From: Desulfitobacterium dehalogenans ATCC 51507
GTDB taxonomy: Bacteria > Bacillota > Desulfitobacteriia > Desulfitobacteriales > Desulfitobacteriaceae
DNA length: 64,000 bases
Direction: 5' to 3'
Assembly: GCF_000243155.2 (NCBI RefSeq)
Contig: NC_018017.1
Coordinates: 3,286,001 to 3,350,000 of the forward strand
Shown here piece by piece: positions 63,152 to 64,000 of the stretch (the first letter of the stretch is position 1; each line of letters starts with the position of its first letter). The notes under the pieces were generated by a model that searched no databases, was not told where the DNA came from, and saw only the letters and a program-made list of their open reading frames with translations. A program made the position numbers and the translations under genes.

Positions 63152-63190
63152 AAAGCCCGCAGGATCCAAATGGAACCTGCGGGCTTTTTG
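63152..63190 (+). terminator. Intrinsic terminator of rqcH
   Basis: Stem AAAGCCCGCAGG / CCTGCGGGCTTT with a 12-base loop, followed by TT. It is the only signal between rqcH and the convergent cytochrome operon. Confidence 0.9.
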
Positions 63191-63200
63191 CCATACCTTG

Positions 63201-63311
63201 CTAAATAGCGGAATGAAATGCCCAATTAAGAATCACGGCAAGGGCCGCCGCATAAACAATCATTTCAACAACTATCAAGGTAATGCTGTTTTTAAATTTT
63301 GACTCTCCCAC
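63201..63311 (-). CDS. Small membrane ORF after cytochrome b, 36 residues
   Basis: Unrecognised. A GTG at 63311 has AAGGAG 8 bases upstream, overlapping the cytochrome b stop. The protein is one membrane helix (ITLIVVEMIVYAAALAVIL) with a basic N-terminus (GESKFKNS) and ends NWAFHSAI. A location directly behind a membrane cytochrome subunit suggests a small accessory subunit of the same complex. Confidence 0.62.
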   Translation of the reverse strand: MGESKFKNSITLIVVEMIVYAAALAVILNWAFHSAI

Positions 63312-63316
63312 TGCAT

Positions 63317-64000
63317 TCACTCCTTAGATTGACCCTTATCCAGTACATCCCGTTCTCTTTCAATTCTTTCCAGCTCCACAGGATGATCCTCCTCCATCTC
63401 CTCCCGGGTGAGATTGCCTACATACCAGACCTTGCTCATGGGGAAGGATCTATTGTTAAAATGGACATTGTAAAAATGCCAGATGAAAATAGCACTAATG
63501 GCTAAGATGGCTTCATCCGTATGGGCATAACGTGATGAATCAATGACCCAACGAGGCAAAAATAAAGTGAAGAATTGAGGGTACCACATCATCAAACCGG
63601 ATCCTCCCATGATGAGCATCCCCCAAAATACTGCCCAGTAGTCGAATTTTTCTTTATAGGAATAGCGGTCAAAGCGGGCGGGGTTCTTTCTGAACCCTAA
63701 GAAATAGGAAAGATTATGGGCCAAATCCCTGAAGTCTTTCCAGTTGGGCATAATAGCCCAGGATTTCTTTTTCCCGCCTAATGGTACTAATACAAGGTAA
63801 ATCAAGTGGTAAATGCTTACCACGATCATCAGCGCTCCTCCCAGCAGATGGACATAAAACATCGTGTCAAAGCCGCCAAATAAGGAGACTACTCCCTGAG
63901 ATAGTTTGCTTTGTTCGAATTTTATAGGCAAGCCGGTTATAGTGAGGATCATAAAACTGGTGAACATTCCTATATGCTGGATGCGCTGGTGAATATCAAA
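63317..64000 (-). CDS. Cytochrome b-type subunit (formate dehydrogenase gamma-like), partial
   Basis: The last 227 residues of a gene that continues past the right edge (217 from an internal Met, plus upstream codons reading FDIHQRIQHIG). Several membrane helices, with heme-ligand candidates HQRIQH near the window edge, MFYVHLLGGALMIVVSIYHL (given in part), and WHFYNVHFNN near the C-terminus. This is the cytochrome b/b6 domain of Fdh/NrfD-adjacent quinone-linked oxidoreductases. The catalytic partner genes lie outside the window. Confidence 0.82.
   Translation of the reverse strand, partial: FDIHQRIQHIGMFTSFMILTITGLPIKFEQSKLSQGVVSLFGGFDTMFYVHLLGGALMIVVSIYHLIYLVLVPLGGKKKSWAIMPNWKDFRDLAHNLSYFLGFRKNPARFDRYSYKEKFDYWAVFWGMLIMGGSGLMMWYPQFFTLFLPRWVIDSSRYAHTDEAILAISAIFIWHFYNVHFNNRSFPMSKVWYVGNLTREEMEEDHPVELERIERERDVLDKGQSKE

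Noticed and set aside
1-64000. CRISPR arrays, rRNA or tRNA genes
   Set aside because: No regularly spaced repeats and no recognisable rRNA or tRNA sequence found by reading.

Overview
The window looks like a chromosomal segment of an anaerobic, spore-forming Firmicute of the Desulfitobacterium type (Peptococcaceae). This rests on synteny and gene content: a yicC-remA-gmk-rpoZ-coaBC / priA-def-fmt-rsmB-rlmN / prpC-prkC-rsgA-rpe-thiN / asp23-fakA-sdaAB-sdaAA-recG housekeeping series, many corrinoid-dependent functions, a cobalamin riboswitch, a PyrR attenuator and a double-cubane-cluster protein. The strain cannot be fixed from sequence alone. Most genes lie on the minus strand.

Layout. 1-4075 (minus): Asp23-FakA, then L-serine dehydratase (SdaAB/SdaAA) and the start of RecG; rpmB diverges at 4355. 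4685-5371: first copy of an unusual composite palindromic repeat. 5420-22044 (minus): PriA, Def, [second repeat copy], Fmt, RsmB, RlmN, two FHA proteins, a PP2C phosphatase, FtsW/RodA, a class B PBP, a PASTA kinase, RsgA, Rpe, ThiN and Hsp33. The order FHA-FHA-PP2C-RodA-PBP-PASTA kinase is the one known from Actinobacteria. 22182-25956: a YbjQ protein, a PyrR-attenuated uracil permease, and a gamma-glutamyltransferase.

26063-31575 (minus) is a visibly G+C-richer, tightly packed block: two arsenosugar-type glycosyltransferases, the radical SAM protein ArsS, an AhpD-like protein, a CCG-type cysteine protein, two TVP38/TMEM64 membrane proteins and a rhodanese lipoprotein. It is flanked by the intact ggt gene on one side and a 37-bp ggt-like remnant on the other, and is probably acquired. 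32348-40048 (minus) is a one-carbon corrinoid methyltransferase operon: two corrinoid proteins, a UroD-family and an MtrH-like methyltransferase, DUF1638, a HutC-type GntR regulator, a RACo-like reactivator, a MetH-activation-like protein and a 47-residue ORF. A promoter and a matching HutC-type operator lie upstream. An IS110-family element follows (41187-42470).

42821-47045 (minus) is a cobalamin-riboswitch-controlled ECF transporter plus a PurM-like kinase, best read as alpha-ribazole salvage (CblT/CblS). It would feed the corrinoid enzymes next door. 48008-53491 (minus) resumes the housekeeping series (YicC, RemA, Gmk, RpoZ, CoaBC, MetK, DapF). An IS200/IS605 element with a nonsense-mutated tnpA follows. 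Then come a DUF3343 / cysteine desulfurase-like / activase / double-cubane reductase operon, a Ca-type P-ATPase, the plus-strand rqcH, and the partial end of a cytochrome b operon with a 36-residue membrane ORF.

No rRNA, tRNA or CRISPR array was seen. The best candidates for something undescribed are the composite palindromic repeats, the arsenosugar-type block without arsM, and the corrinoid operon whose UroD-like enzyme lacks the usual zinc-ligand cysteines.
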